DNA of 64,000 nucleotides from Przewalskia tangutica (Eukaryota > Streptophyta > Magnoliopsida > Solanales > Solanaceae), in assembly GCA_029844215.1 (NCBI GenBank), contig CM056728.1:62845789-62909788 (forward strand), written 5' to 3'. Position numbers and translations under genes: made by a program. The notes beneath the pieces were generated by a model, which worked only from the letters and a program-made list of their open reading frames with translations, was not told the DNA's origin and made no database searches. Within the stretch, counting starts at the first letter, position 1. Every line of letters starts with the position of its first letter. Below, piece after piece: positions 32,981 to 45,388 of the stretch.

Positions 32981-35900
32981 TGTTATACCCCGTATTTCCA
33001 GAGTATGTACGTGAGGGCGTACGTATAAAAGTTTAAGCCTTAAGTAGGCAAAGGGGCGAAATTTGTTCACAACTAGCGAAAAGAATCGTTTTCCGACGAA
33101 ACGTTTTCCGGACTTTGCGAAGGGAAAAATACGGTTGCAACATTTATAATTTTTGCGGATTTTTCCGAGAGATGGAATATTTTGGACCAACGAGAGGGCG
33201 ACACTTGTCACCCTCAAGTTGGCGGTTTGTGGTGGCCAATTGGGTGCTCATTTCGTGGCATGTTTTGTGGCCTAAACCATGGGTCAATGTTTGGAGTGAA
33301 TTGTGGAGTAGATGGCTAGGGGGCACTTGTGCAAATCCACACCCTCCACTTGCCCCCCACTTGTCTAAATCTTGGACATTGAAGGCCCTAAAAATACCCC
33401 CCCTTAGTTGAAGACTTCTTCATCCACAAAGTGTTTTCTAAGTCTTGAAATCCCTCTCCCCGTTTGATAAGTTTTCGTCCAAGCCTCCCCCTCCCCCTTT
33501 GTGAGCCTTGGCCGAAACATCCTTCCCCCCCCCCCCCCCCCTCTTGAGTGTTGTCTCGTAAAAACACCCCCCCTTTGGTAGAAAAATACTCTCCAAGTAT
33601 TGTTACTATTCTCAAATACTTTAGCCCAAATACCTTGTAGTACTTTCCAAAGTTACCTCTATACGTAGAGCCCGGAAATACTACTATATTCCCTTAAGTC
33701 ACCAAAAACGAAACCCTAAGGAAAATCTTCATAGTCGGTTGAAGTGTTAAGTAGAAGTTGTGTAGAACTTCTAAGGGTTGTTTGGAGCGGGTTGGAGCGC
33801 CCAGAATAGGAGCTAAACGTTGCTCAGGATCGACATTAAAACTTGGATAATTTTTGGGCTTATCGAGGTAAATACTATTGTCCTTCTATTATAATTGGAA
33901 ATTACATACTGTAGTAGTATAGAAATGAGTATAAGCCGTATATAAGGATGGTATAAAGAAGAAGACTGAACTGTACTTACATAGGACTGTATTTACAGTA
34001 GACTTGTGTAGTTTGGCGGGTAGGGAAGTGCTGCCCAATTTTCCGTAAAATAAGGAATCTGTATCTAGAATTATTCTACAGAGTAGTCTAGACGTTGATA
34101 GACTTATATGACCGTTATAGGTTGAAGTACTGCGAGTAGCATATTCTACTCGAAGGGTGGAAAAGGCTAGCAGGATTACAGTACTTTGGAGCTATTTGCT
34201 AATAGTCGATAATCGTCGCGAGGTATGTGATTCTTCCTATCCTCTTGAGCATGATATTTTAGAAGAATATGTATAGTACGGTAGACGTACGTGTGTTAAC
34301 TGAACGTGGTTTTACTTCGATGTCTTTTGACTGGAGTTTTAAATAATAAAGAATCTTGAAGTATTTCAAAAGAATTAAGAATCGTTTTTGAAAGAAGAGT
34401 AATACTTGGTTTTAAAAGCTTAAGAGTTATACTAGCTTTATGGGAAGTTAGGTATAACGACTTAAGAAAGATAAAAGAATGGTTTATTGATTTTAGAAGT
34501 TAAGAGACTTAATCTTAAAAGATAAGAGACTTGACTTAATTAAATTGATATGGAAGTTGTTAAGAAGTGTGAAACCTCATTCGTGAGTAATGAGTACTTG
34601 GTTTTTAAAGAATAATGTTTTACTGATTTCGGAAATGAGAATAAGTATCGAACAAACCACTGTTGCATTAATAAAGGAAAATGTATTGACAAATAAGTAA
34701 GTATATTAAAACCAGTAGAAACCTCCATCTGCATAGAAGCTAAGATAAGACAAGTGTATTACATTTCCTAGATCATGGCTGCTTTAATAAGATTGTTATA
34801 AACAAGAATAACCTACTCACACATAAGGCATATGTTGCTCAAATTGTTTTAAAAGAGAATTACGTTATTAAATGATTAAGACTATGAACTATGAAATCTT
34901 TCGAAAATAAGAGACGTGAATATTTGAAATTAGGCAAACTTGAACTTTGGAAAAGAATGTTGTAACTTGATTTTAAAAGGAGAATTGTTTTGGTTTAAAA
35001 AGGAAAGTATGGAAGTTGTTTTGGTTTACTTAAAAATGTTAGTCACTCTATTTTTTTATAATACGGGCATCGGGTGACCTTTGTAAAAGAAATGGATCTT
35101 TTAAAAAGAATTTAACGTACGTAGTACTTTGGGGTTAAAACTTGGACTTTGGCATAAAATGAAAGTACCTTGAGTTGTGTGTAACTTGCCTATGTTTGCG
35201 CGTGATAGCCTTGTCGTGCTAGTATTGTATTTCTATACCACCACGTCTCTCAATGGAGGGCCGGCTGATTTGTTATGATATTACTTGGACGTACCGGCGG
35301 TGACGGAGAATTCCACGGGTACACTCCTGTTGATAGTGTTATTCCATGGACTAGCTCTCCATGAGGTTTTACTGATTCGGCCTTGGTATCTGGTGGTTGG
35401 CTTTAGTACTTGCCCCGTCTCGTGGCTGATTCGGCCTTGGTACCTGGTAGTTAGCCTTCGCACTTGCCCCGTTCAGTTTAGTGGCGAAGTCTCGTGACAC
35501 GGCCTTGGTACCTGGTAGTTAGCCTTCATACTTGCCCCGGTCAGCTACGTGAAACGGCCTTGGTACCTGGTAGTCGGCTTTCGTACTTGCCCCGTGTCAG
35601 CTTCGTGGTTGGGTTGTATATTATTGTTAGTACGGCTTTGGTACCTGGTAGTTGGCTTTCGTACTTGCCCCGGTCAGTTGATGATGCGACTTTGGTATCA
35701 GTAGTTAGCCGTACTTGCCCGCACGGTTTATGACTCAGTGGGACTTGGTGTTCATATGTACTCCTTGGTGTTATTATATCATATCGCCTATGGCGAGGAA
35801 GGTATTCCACGGGCATGATTGATGTTGAGGGCGTGAGACCCATAGTTATATTTGAGTGATGACTTTGAGGGCGTGAGTCCCTGACTTACATGACTGCTTA

Positions 35901-36409
35901 ATTATTATGGACTGTAGTTTGGTTATCATACATGTCTCCTGCTTTATATAGACTACTATGATTTTATTTCTGATTTTTGATTTCACATACTTGGTACTGT
36001 TGTCTTGACCTCTGGGCTGCGTTCACGCCGCGGTAGGTACACGATCGTTGATCCTCGCTCATAGGATCACAGTTCAGCGTATTGGGAAGCTCCGTTTCTC
36101 CGGAGGCTTATCTTTTGGTATAGTCCCCTGTCACTGTAGGTACTTATACATTCAGGGGTATGGCGGGGCCCTGTCCCGTCATGTTGTATAAAATCTCTTA
36201 GAGGTCTGTAGTACTGTTGTGGGCAAGGTTTGTAAGGATGTAATTGTTCAAGTTTTAGTTATATATACAAAAGGTAACCGGTTGGTTGGCCTGTTTTATA
36301 TTCATATCTCTTGTTTCATGTTTAAAGTTTTTATTTCCACTGATTTTCTCTGATGTTGTATCACTAGGGTTCGAGGTAAGGCACGATCACGGGCGGATCG
36401 GTCGTGACA
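32981..36409 (+). repeat. E3 5' LTR
   Basis: TGTTATACCCCG to GGTCGTGACA, 3429 bp. GACACTTGTC replaces the perfect palindrome near 33201-33210. The TATA position reads CTAAAAATA at about 33389-33397, whereas the 3' LTR keeps CTATAAATA. The leader holds a run of about 17 C near 33525-33541. The last 50 bp are damaged relative to the 3' LTR. Confidence 0.92.
35374..35735. repeat. minisatellite in E3 5' LTR (GCCTTGGTACCTGGTAG type)
   Basis: About six units of 54-60 bp with CGGCCTTGGTACCTGGTAG and GTACTTGCCCCG. The matching array in the 3' LTR is at 44360-44705. Confidence 0.85.
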
Positions 36410-36609
36410 AAAGTGGCATCAACGCATGATTAATCCTCGGAAAGTGTCTGACAAGTGTCTAGTAGAGTCTTGATTATCGGTGTGTTGTGCACCACATCTA
36501 TGTCGGAGGCTGAGGACATTTAGGATTAGTTTCCATTCTTCTCATTACGAGATCGTGCCTTAGAACTGTGTTATAAGTTGGACCCCTCGCGCATTTCGTT
36601 TTTACGATT
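36410..36609 (+). other. E3 PBS and leader
   Basis: TGGCATCAACGC (about 36414-36425) replaces TGGTATCAGAGC. The leader then has TTGATTATCGGTGTGTTGTG, as in all other elements, and ends just before the gag ATG. Confidence 0.65.
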
Positions 36610-37875
36610 ATGCCTCCGCGGCAACCGGCCCAGAGGGGCAAGGCGCCGAGGAGCTTCTAGTAGGATCTGAGGAGTATGAGCGCGAGCCGGTCGATACTGA
36701 GATAGTGCTTGACAATGAAGTTTTGCAGCGCCACCGCCCTAGCGAGTTTAGAGCGCGGCGGTGGGTCTGCTGAGACAACGATACGAGCCTCGATCCACAC
36801 AGCGCGAGGAGATGGGTTCTGAGAGATGGCACGATTGCTAGCGAGATTGTGGCGGACATGAGGATAGGCTGGACGCAGCCGATTCCGTGAGCACCGTGGT
36901 TCACCCAAGATCGGATAGTTTGAGGCTACGGGACTTTACGAGTTGTAGCCGCCCGAGTTCTACGGTCGAGGCACGAGGATGATCCGCAGGAGTTCATCCG
37001 ATTCTGGATCATGAGAGTGATCGAGGCTTGGAGACCGAGTCGGTGGTCTTAGGTTCACATCGGCTGCGTGATCTGCGATCATTAGTTTGATCGTGAGCTG
37101 TCCCGGAGAGTATGCACTTCCGACATATGGGGCGAGTTCTCGGGGCATTTCTTGCACATTTCTTGCCTCCACGGATGAGGAGGGCTCGGGCCAACAAATT
37201 TTTAATGTTAAAGCGAAACGGCGTCTGATTCGGAGTACAATGTGGAGTTCGACTCATTGGCTCGGTATGTCCCATTGTAGTGGCGATATGGAGGACAGAG
37301 TACACCGCTACGTCACCGGGCTAGATGACTACTTGGCAGAGGCTTGTTCGGGTGTAGCTCTTCAGCGAGGCATGGACATTGCCCGCATGCAGGCTTATGC
37401 ACTTGGATGTGAGGAGCGGAGAGGTCGACGGAATGACCGAGATCAGCAGAAGAGGGCCAGAACAGCAGGGTCCTTTGGTGACTTTCGAGGCGGACCGCCT
37501 CAGCAGCAGCCTAGTTATGCACCTTCGCCAGTACAGAGTGGTCCCCCACAACCTTCAGTGCATCCAGGGTATTCAGGAGCAGGTCAGGGCTCCCAGGTTT
37601 CAAATTTTCAGGGGAGTAGGAATGCTCGCCGGATAAGGTCGCCCTTGTCTCAGTGTGGCCGTTGTGGAAAACTTCATAAGGGAGAGTGTCGTACTAATTG
37701 GGAAGATTGTTATGCTTGCGGCCAACAGGGCCATTTGGCGAGTGTCAGGCAGGTATGCGGTGGGATAGCACAGACTATGAGATCATTTGCGGGTTCTTCA
37801 CCTCCCATAGCTAGGCAGGATGTTCATACACCGGCAGGCCACGACAGAGGTCGCGGTGTAAGTTCCCAGTTTTAG
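36610..37875 (+). pseudogene. E3 gag, damaged N-terminal half, long open C-terminal half
   Basis: ATG at 36610 gives MPPRQPAQRGKAPR, then a stop after 16 codons. The stretch 36661-37270 carries the gag core in broken frames. From 37087 a frame is open for 262 codons. Its first 66 residues are out of the gag frame. Then MEDRVHRYVTGLDDYLAEA (about 37288-37344), the RDQQKRARTAGSFGDF linker, a proline-rich stretch, SQCGRCGKLHKGEC and the knuckle CYACGQQGHLASV follow. The last cysteine of the CCHC motif is not present in this frame. A TAG ends it at 37875. No protease or RT follows. Confidence 0.88.
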
Positions 37876-38796
37876 CGGTCCTTTGAACCGCCTATTTTTC
37901 AGGTATATCCTTAACCCTCTAGAGATTTGCATGCGTGATACGATGATTATATGTTGAGTACTTTGTACAGATAGTGTTGTGTATATTGTGGTTTAGAGAC
38001 ATGGTTAGTTGAAAGGATAAGTATGGGGACAGGGAAGGTATGAACCTTAGAATATTACACGTTGAGACCTTAGATGTAAGGCCGTCTTGAGTAAAAGATT
38101 TATGTTTATGTTGACCTTTATCGGAGTGCAAATGTATTGTGGGATAATTCCATGGGTTGTGTAACATGAAAGTGGTAGCTTTCAGGACTTGAATAGGTAA
38201 GATTATTCCGGATCGGGGAACAAGTGTTTGGCGCGATAGCGGGTCGGGTTGAGTACCGATCACGGGTCAACCCGCGGCCTGTATTGGGGTGGGGTCAGTT
38301 CGAGGTGGTCCCGCCAGGTGGTAGGGTCACGAGGGTGCTAGGCCCAAGTTTAGATGACCATCGTATGAGTTCATGGATATGTTCGACCAGAATCGGATCG
38401 TGAAGGCCGGGAATGACCTTGAAGGAATTCGAGGCTAGTAAGATGACCAAGTTTGGAGGTGGTGACTCCAATGTTTTAGAAACTGAAGCGATGACTGGAG
38501 TATGGAAGGTGTACTAGAAAGAGTTCAAGTGTTCGAGAAGAGTACGACGAGTAAGGAAAGAAGTGAACATGTGCTAAGGAAATAGAAATGATCATTTTGT
38601 TGTGAAGTAAAGGTGCGAAGGGGATATCTTTTAGACCATGGGGGGGAGCTTTTGTGATGTAGGAGTGATTCCTCGTTGGCTTGGATTTGGGTTTTGCGCG
38701 TGTGTTATTTTGTGGCCAGGTGTGGCATTGGAAACTTGTTAAGAGGAACTTTATCGTTATCCGTCTTGAGAAGGAACATTCGGGACGAATGTTTCT
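37876..38796 (+). other. E3 post-gag spacer and terminal internal region
   Basis: No domain recognised. It contains the spacer block with CGGGTCAACCCG (38263-38274) and GTAGGGTCACGAGGGTGCTA, then a 63-codon frame from 38681 starting MDLGFARVL, whose beginning also appears in E5 and E6 (MDLSFARML, MDLGFTRML). Confidence 0.6.
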
Positions 38797-38809
38797 AAGG
38801 AGGGGAGAA
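38797..38809 (+). other. E3 polypurine tract
   Basis: AAGGAGGGGAGAA directly before TGTTATACCCCG at 38810. Confidence 0.82.
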
Positions 38810-40016
38810 TGTTATACCCCGTATTTCCAGAGTATATACGTGAGGGCGTACGTACAAAAGTTTAAGCCTTAAGTAGGCAAAAGGGCGAAATTTGTTCACA
38901 ACTAGCGAAAAGAATCGTTTTCCGACGAAACGTTTTCCGGACTTTGCGAAGGGAAAAATACGGTTGCAACATTTATAATTTTTGCGGAGTTTTCTGAGAG
39001 ATGGAATATTTTGGACCAACGAGAGGGCGACACTTGTCACCCTCAAGTTGGCGGTTTGTGGTGGCCGATTGGGTGCTCATTTCGTGGCATGTTTTGTGGC
39101 CTAAACCATGGGTCAATGTTTGGAGTGAATTGTGGAGTAGATGGCTAGGGGGCACTTGTGCAAATCCACACCCTCCACTTGCCCCCCACTTGTCTAAATC
39201 TTGGCCATTGAAGGCCCTATAAATACCCCCCCTTAGTTGAAGACTTCTTCATCCACAAAGTGTTTTCTAAGTCTTGAAATCCCTCTCCCCCTTTGATAAG
39301 TTTTCGTCCAAGCCTCCCCCTCCCCCTTTGTGAGCCTTGGCTGAAACATCCTTCCCCCACTCTTGAGTGTTGTCTCGTAAAAACACCCCCCCTTTGGTAG
39401 AAAAATACTCTCCAAGTATTGTTACTATTCTCAAATACTTTAGCTCAAATACCTTGTAGTACTTTCCAAAGTTACCTCTATACGTAGAGCCCGGAAATAC
39501 TACTATATTCCCTTAAGTCACCAAAAACGAAACCCTAAGGAAAATCTTCATAGTCGGTTGAAGTATTAAGTAGAAGTTGTGTAGAACTTCTAAGGGTTGT
39601 TTGGAGCGGGTTGGAGCGCCCAGAGTAGGAGCTAAACGTTGCTCAGGATCGACATTAAAACTTGGATAATTTTTGGGCTTATCGAGGTAAATACTATTGT
39701 CCTTCTATTGTAATTGGAAATTACATATTGTAGTAGTATAGAAATGAGTATAAGCCGTATATAAGGATGGTATAAAGAAGAAGACTGAACTGTACTTACA
39801 TAGAATTTGTATTCTGATGAAACTTGTGTAGTTTGGCGGGTAGGAAGTCTTGCCCAATTTTAAGTAAAATAAGGAATGCGTATCTAGAATTATTCTACAG
39901 AGTAGTATAAACGTTGATAGACTTATATGACCGTTATAGGTTGAAGTACTGCGAGTAGCATATTCTACTCGAAGGGTGGAAAAGGCTAGCAGGATTACAG
40001 TACTTTGGAGCTATTT
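38810..40016 (+). repeat. E3 3' LTR, part before S2
   Basis: Matches 32981-34190 with few changes. GACACTTGTC lies near 39028-39037. It ends GAGCTATTT, with TATTT (40012-40016) as target duplication. The LTR continues at 43187. Confidence 0.92.
39217..39225 (+). promoter_or_regulatory. TATA box in E3 3' LTR
   Basis: CTATAAATA about 408 bp into the LTR, followed by CCCCC and GTTGAAGACTTCTTC. Equivalent boxes lie in the other LTRs, but the E3 5' LTR has lost this one. Confidence 0.65.
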
Positions 40017-40420
40017 TGTTATACCCCGTATTTCCAGAGTATGTACGTGAGCGCGTACGTATTATAATTTGAGCCTTAAAGTTGGCTAGTTTCGAAATTT
40101 GTACACAACACCCGATTAGAGTCGTTTTTAAAGCGTTTCCAGACTTTCGTAGGGAAAATTCGGCTATGTCATTTATAATTTTTGGATTTTTAGAGAGGCG
40201 AAACATTTTGGACCAGCGAGAGGCGACACTTGTCACCTACAATTGGAAGGAGTGGACGGACGAAAGTGGGAAGGTTGGCACGTTTTTTGTGCATTATTTT
40301 TGGTCAAGGAGTTGGTAGGATATTTTGGGTAGATGGATAAGGTTGCACATGGCTTAATCTTGACCTTACACTTGCCTAACACTTGGATGGATCTTGGCCA
40401 TTGGTTGGCCTTCACTTGAC

Positions 40421-40429
40421 CTATAAATA
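40421..40429 (+). promoter_or_regulatory. TATA box in S2
   Basis: CTATAAATA at LTR position about 405, as in E3. Confidence 0.62.
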
Positions 40430-42302
40430 CCCTCTAGTTGAAGACTTTCTTCATCCAAAACTTGAGCAATCTAACTAAGTCTCAAAATACTCCCTCTCCT
40501 TGAGCTTTCGTCCACCACACCCCCTCCCCTTTGAGAGCCCTTGGCGAGAGCCACCTCCCTCCCTTGAGGTGTTTTGCAGTGGGTACCCCTAGCCTAGTTG
40601 TCTCGTATAAATACCCCTTTGTGGTATAGAAATACTCTCAGTATTGTTATAATGCCCAAATACTAGCCCAAATACCTTGTAGTATTCCCAAGGTTACACT
40701 TTTACAAAAGCCAGAAAATACTATTATACTTCCTCATCACAAAGCGAAACCCTAAGTAAATCTTCACCGTAGTTGAAGTCATAAGTAGAAGTTGGTTAGA
40801 ACTTCTAAGGGTTGGTTGGAGCAGTTGGGCGCGGAGTAGGAGCTAAGCGTTGTTCGGATCGACATATAAACTCGGATAATTTTGGGCTTATCGAGGTAAA
40901 CATTCTTGACCTACATTTGTAATTGGAAATTACATGTTGTAGGAGTATATAGTTAAGTATACTATATATAGAACTGAACATAGTTGTGCGGCAATGTCTT
41001 TTGACTTAAGCTGAATAATACTTACAGTGATGTCTTGCGACTTAAGCTGAATTTAAAGAAGAGAATGACGTAATTACATGGAATCTGATGAGACTTGTGT
41101 AACATTCTTGTAGTAGAATTGTACACGTCAGGTTAGGCGTGTTACCCACTGGTTGGCTTGGTAGCGACCGATAGAGAGGAGATTTCTGTTGCGGGAGTCT
41201 TTAGAATTTTTACGTAGAATATTCTACGTCGGGATCTAAAGATATTAATAGGCGCTTTGTGGCCTCTATAGGTTGTAGTACTACGTGGAGTGATGCGCTT
41301 GGTGAGAGTGTAGCCAAGCGGTTTGAGGTACTTGGGCGTTTTGCTATTAGTCGATAATCGTCGCGAGGTATGTGAACCTCTTCCTATTTGTTCTAGCATG
41401 ATATGTGTATAACTATGTAATGCGGTGAGCGTCATATGTTTAATGTATTTGATTGGTTTGAAACATAAAGTGTTATAACGGCTTTATGGGAAGTTGGTTA
41501 TATGACTTTATGTAGGTAAGAAAGTACTTGTGGTTTTTAAGAGGTAGCGATTTGAACTATAAGCGTTGGCTATGTGATAATAAAGAACTTGAAGTATTTC
41601 AAAAGATTTTGAATCATTTTGAGAGAAGAAGTAATACTTGGTTTTGGAAACTTAAGAGTTATACTAGCTTTATGGGAAGTTAGGTATAACGGCTTAAAAT
41701 GTTTCTTGATTTGGAAATCAGAATGTGTATCGACAAACCAACTGCGGCGTTAATAAAAGGAAATGTTTTGGACAGATTTAGTATTATTAAAACCGGTAGA
41801 AACTTCCATGCATAGAAGCTAAGATGAGACAAATGACATTTCTAGATCATGTTTGCTTAATAAGATTGATTATAAACAAGAATAACCTACTCACTTATAA
41901 GACATAGGTTTCTCAAAGCGTTTAAAGGAGAATTATGTTTTAAAGGATTTAAAACTATGAACTACGAAACCTTTTTCTAAAATGAGAAACTTGAGCATTG
42001 AAATTAGGCAAACTTGAGCGTTTGGAAAATAAGGTTGTTACTTGATTTTACAAAGGAAAGCATTTTAGTTTACTTAACAATGTTAGTCACTCAAATTTTA
42101 TACTACGTATCGGGTGACCTTTGTAAAAGAAATGGATCTTAAAGGGAATTTAACGGACGTAGTACTTGAGTTAAAATCAGGACTTTGACATAAAATGAAA
42201 GTACCTTGAGTCGTGTGTAACTTGCTTATGCTTGTTGTTATGAAACTTGACCATGTTCGTGTGATAGCCTTGTTGTGCAAATCTTGTGTTCTACTCGACT
42301 CT

Positions 42303-42545
42303 GGGTCATCAGAATGTATTTCACTTGATTCACGGGTCATCAGAATGTATTTCACTTGACACTGGGTCAATCAGAATGTATTTCACTTGATTACGGGTCA
42401 TCAGAATGTATTTCACTTGATTCTGGTCATCAGGGAATGTATTTCACTTGATTCTGGTTCATTCGGGAATGTATATCACTTGACTACGGTTCATCAGAAT
42501 GTATTTCACGACTACTGGTTCATCAGGAATGTATTCCACACGTTT
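42303..42545. repeat. minisatellite in S2, about 31 bp x 8
   Basis: Units of GGTCATCAGAATGTATTTCA plus CTTGATT begin at 42303, 42334, 42364, 42395 and onward. Units are contiguous with no unique spacers, so it is not a CRISPR array. Confidence 0.9.
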
Positions 42546-43186
42546 CTATATTGGGTCCATAAGATGGGCGAGACACATTATCGTATCACATGATTTGTAC
42601 CTAGGCTGGCGGTGAGGAAGAAGTTCCACGGGCGTGAGGATGACTTTGAGGCGTGAGTCACGACTTGACATATTTGTTTCTATGTTGTGAATTGTAGTTT
42701 GGTTATCATACATGTCTCTGCTTTATATAGACTATTATGATTTCATTTCTGATATTTCTTTCACATACTTGGTTGTTATCGACCTCCTTGAGCTGCGTTC
42801 ATCTGCAGTAAAAGGTACATCATTGTCGATCCAGCTTTTAGGATCACCTTTCGGCGTATTGGGAAGCTCGTTCCTTGGAGGCTTATCTTTTGGTATGTTA
42901 CTCGAGTGCGCAGATTCTTATACATTCGGGGTATGGCGGCCCTGTCCGTCATACCATTGTAAAAATCTTAGAGTGCAGTAATTATTTGTGGCGGGGTTTG
43001 TAAAAGGATAACTGTTCGGGTATTTATGTATATATGATGAAGGCAACTGTTTTGGTTGGCCTGTTTATTTATCTTTTCTCTTAATTCATGTTCATGTTTT
43101 TTATTTTCGCTGATTTTCTCTGATGTTGTATCACTAGGGTGCCCGGGGTAAGGCACCAGTCACGGGCCCGAGTTCGGGTCGTGACA

Positions 43187-45383
43187 TATTTGCTAATAGT
43201 CGATAATCGTCGCGAGGTATGTGATTCTTCCTATCCTCTTGAGCATGATATTTTAAAAGAATATGTATAGTACGGTAGACGTACGTGTGTTAACTGAACG
43301 TGGTTTTACTTCGATGTCTTTTGACTGGAGTTTTAAATAATAAAGAATCTTGAAGTATTTCAAAAGAATTAAGAATCGTTTTTGAAAGAAGAGTAATACT
43401 TGGTTTTAAAAGCTTAAGAGTTATACTAGCTTTATGGAAAGTTAGGTATAACGACTTAAGAAAGATAAAAGATGGTTTATTGATTTTAGAAGTTAAGAGA
43501 CTTAATCTTAAAAGATAAGAGACTTGACTTAATTAAATTGATATGGAAGTTGTTAAGAAGTGTGAAACCTCATTCGTGAGTAATGAGTACTTGGTTTTAA
43601 AGAATAATGTTTCTTGATTTCGGAAATGAGAATAAGTATCGAACAAACCACTGCTGCATTAATAAAGGAAAATGTATTGACAAATAAGTAAGTATATTAA
43701 AACCAGTAGAAACCTCCATCTGCATAGAAGCTAAGATAAGACAAGTGTATTACATTTCCTAGATCATGGCTGCTTTAATAAGATTGTTATAAACAAGAAT
43801 AACCTACTCACACATAAGGCATATGTTGCTCAAATTGTTTTAAAAGAGAATTACGTTATTAAATGATTAAGACTATGAACTATGAAATCTTTCGAAAATA
43901 AGAGACGTGAATATTTGAAATTAGACAAACTTGAACTTTGGAAAAGAATGTTGTAACTTGATTTTAAAAGGAGAATTGTTTTGGTTTAAAAAGGAAAGTA
44001 TGGAAGTTGTTTTGGTTTACTTAAAAATGTTAGTCACTCTATTTTTTTATAATACGGGCATCGGGTGACCTTTGTAAAAGAAATGGATCTTTTAAAAAGA
44101 ATTTAACGTACGTAGTACTTTGGGGTTAAAACCTGGACTTTGGCATAAAATGAAAGTACCTTGAGTTGTGTGTAACTTGCCTATGTTTGCGCGTGATAGC
44201 CTTGTCGTGCTAGTATTGTATTTCTATACCACCACGTCTCTCAATGGAGGGCCGGCTGATTTGTTATGATATTACTTGGACGTACCGGCGGTGACGGAGA
44301 ATTCCGCTGCAGCCTCGTTGATAGTGTTATTCCATGGACTAGCTCTCCATGAGGTTTTTGATTCGGCCTTGGTATCACGGTGGTTGGCTTCGTACTTGCC
44401 GTCTCGTGGCTGATTCGCCTTGGTATCGGTAGTTAGCCTTCGCACTTGCCCGTTCGGTTTAGTGGCGAAGTCTCGTGACTGACGCTTGGTACACAGTAGT
44501 TAGCCCGACTTGCCCGGTCACCTCGTGACACCTTGGTACTGGTAGTCGGCTTCGTACTTGCCTCGTGTCGACCGTGGTTGGGTTGTATAGTATTGTTAGT
44601 GCGGCTTTGGTATCCGGTAGTTGGCTTCGTACTTGCCCGTCGATTGATGATCGGCTTTGGTATCGTAGTTAGCCCGTACTTGCCGTATGGTTTTATGACT
44701 CGTGGGACTTGGTGTTCATATGTACTCGTGTTATTATATCATAGGCCGCGGTGAGGAAGGTATTCCACGGGCATGATTGATGTTGAGGGCGTGAGACCCA
44801 TAGTTATATTTGAGTGATGACTTTGAGGGCGTGAATCCCTGACTTACATGACTGCTTAATTATTATGGATTGTAGTTTGGTTATCATATATGTCTCCTGC
44901 TTTATATAGACTACTATGATTTCATTTCTGATATTTTGATTTCACATACTTGGTACTGTTATCGACCTCCTTCGGGGGGCTACGTTCATGCCGCAGGTAG
45001 AGGTATACCAGTCGTTGATCCTCGCTCATAGGATCACAGTTCAACGTATTGGGAAGCTCCGTTTCTCCGGAGGCTTATCTTTTGGTATAGTCCCCTGTCA
45101 CTGTAGGTACTTATACATTCAGGGGTATGGCGGGGCCCTGTCCCGTCATGTTGTATAAAATCTCTTAGAAGTCTGTAGTACTGTTGTGGGCAAGGTTTGT
45201 AAGGATGTAACTGTTCAAATTTTAGTTATATATACAAAAGGTAACCGGTTGGTTGGCCTGTTTTATATTCATATCTCTTGTTTCATGTTTAAAGTTTTTA
45301 TTTCCGCTGATTTTCTCTGATGTTGTATCACTAGGGTGCCCGGGGTAAGGCACCAGTCACGGGCCCGGGATCGGGTCGTGACA
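43187..45383 (+). repeat. E3 3' LTR, part after S2
   Basis: Starts with the TATTT duplication and matches 34197-36409. It ends GGGATCGGGTCGTGACA, better preserved than the 5' LTR end. Confidence 0.92.
44358..44705. repeat. minisatellite in E3 3' LTR
   Basis: Same units as 35374-35735 but with a short gap or change in almost every CCTGG, CAG and CCCCG, although the sequence on either side is nearly identical. Confidence 0.8.
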
Positions 45384-45388
45384 AAGTC

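Larger units (their letters stand above)
40017..43186 (+). mobile_element. S2: solo LTR in E3 3' LTR
   Basis: TGTTATACCCCG to GGGTCGTGACA, 3170 bp, flanked by identical TATTT at 40012-40016 and 43187-43191, with no internal region. A TATA box is at 40421-40429 and GACACTTGTC near 40226-40235. The last 600 bp show many short losses in GC-rich motifs relative to E3. Confidence 0.95.
32981..45383 (+). mobile_element. E3: gag-only gypsy element inserted in E4 5' LTR
   Basis: 5' LTR 32981-36409, internal 36410-38809, 3' LTR 38810-45383 (split by S2). Flanks are AAGTA (32976-32980) and AAGTC (45384-45388); undisturbed LTRs here read CAAGTCAGGGACTC. The internal region is only 2.4 kb and has gag, spacer and polypurine tract with no pol. 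The element must have depended on enzymes made elsewhere. Confidence 0.93.

Noticed and set aside
37087..37290. First 66 codons of the 262-codon E3 frame as the gag N-terminus
   Set aside because: They are out of the gag frame; the true start is ATG 36610 and the frame is recovered only near 37288.
42303..42545. 31-bp direct repeats that could be taken for a CRISPR array
   Set aside because: Units are contiguous, without unique spacers or cas genes, in a plant LTR; this is a minisatellite.
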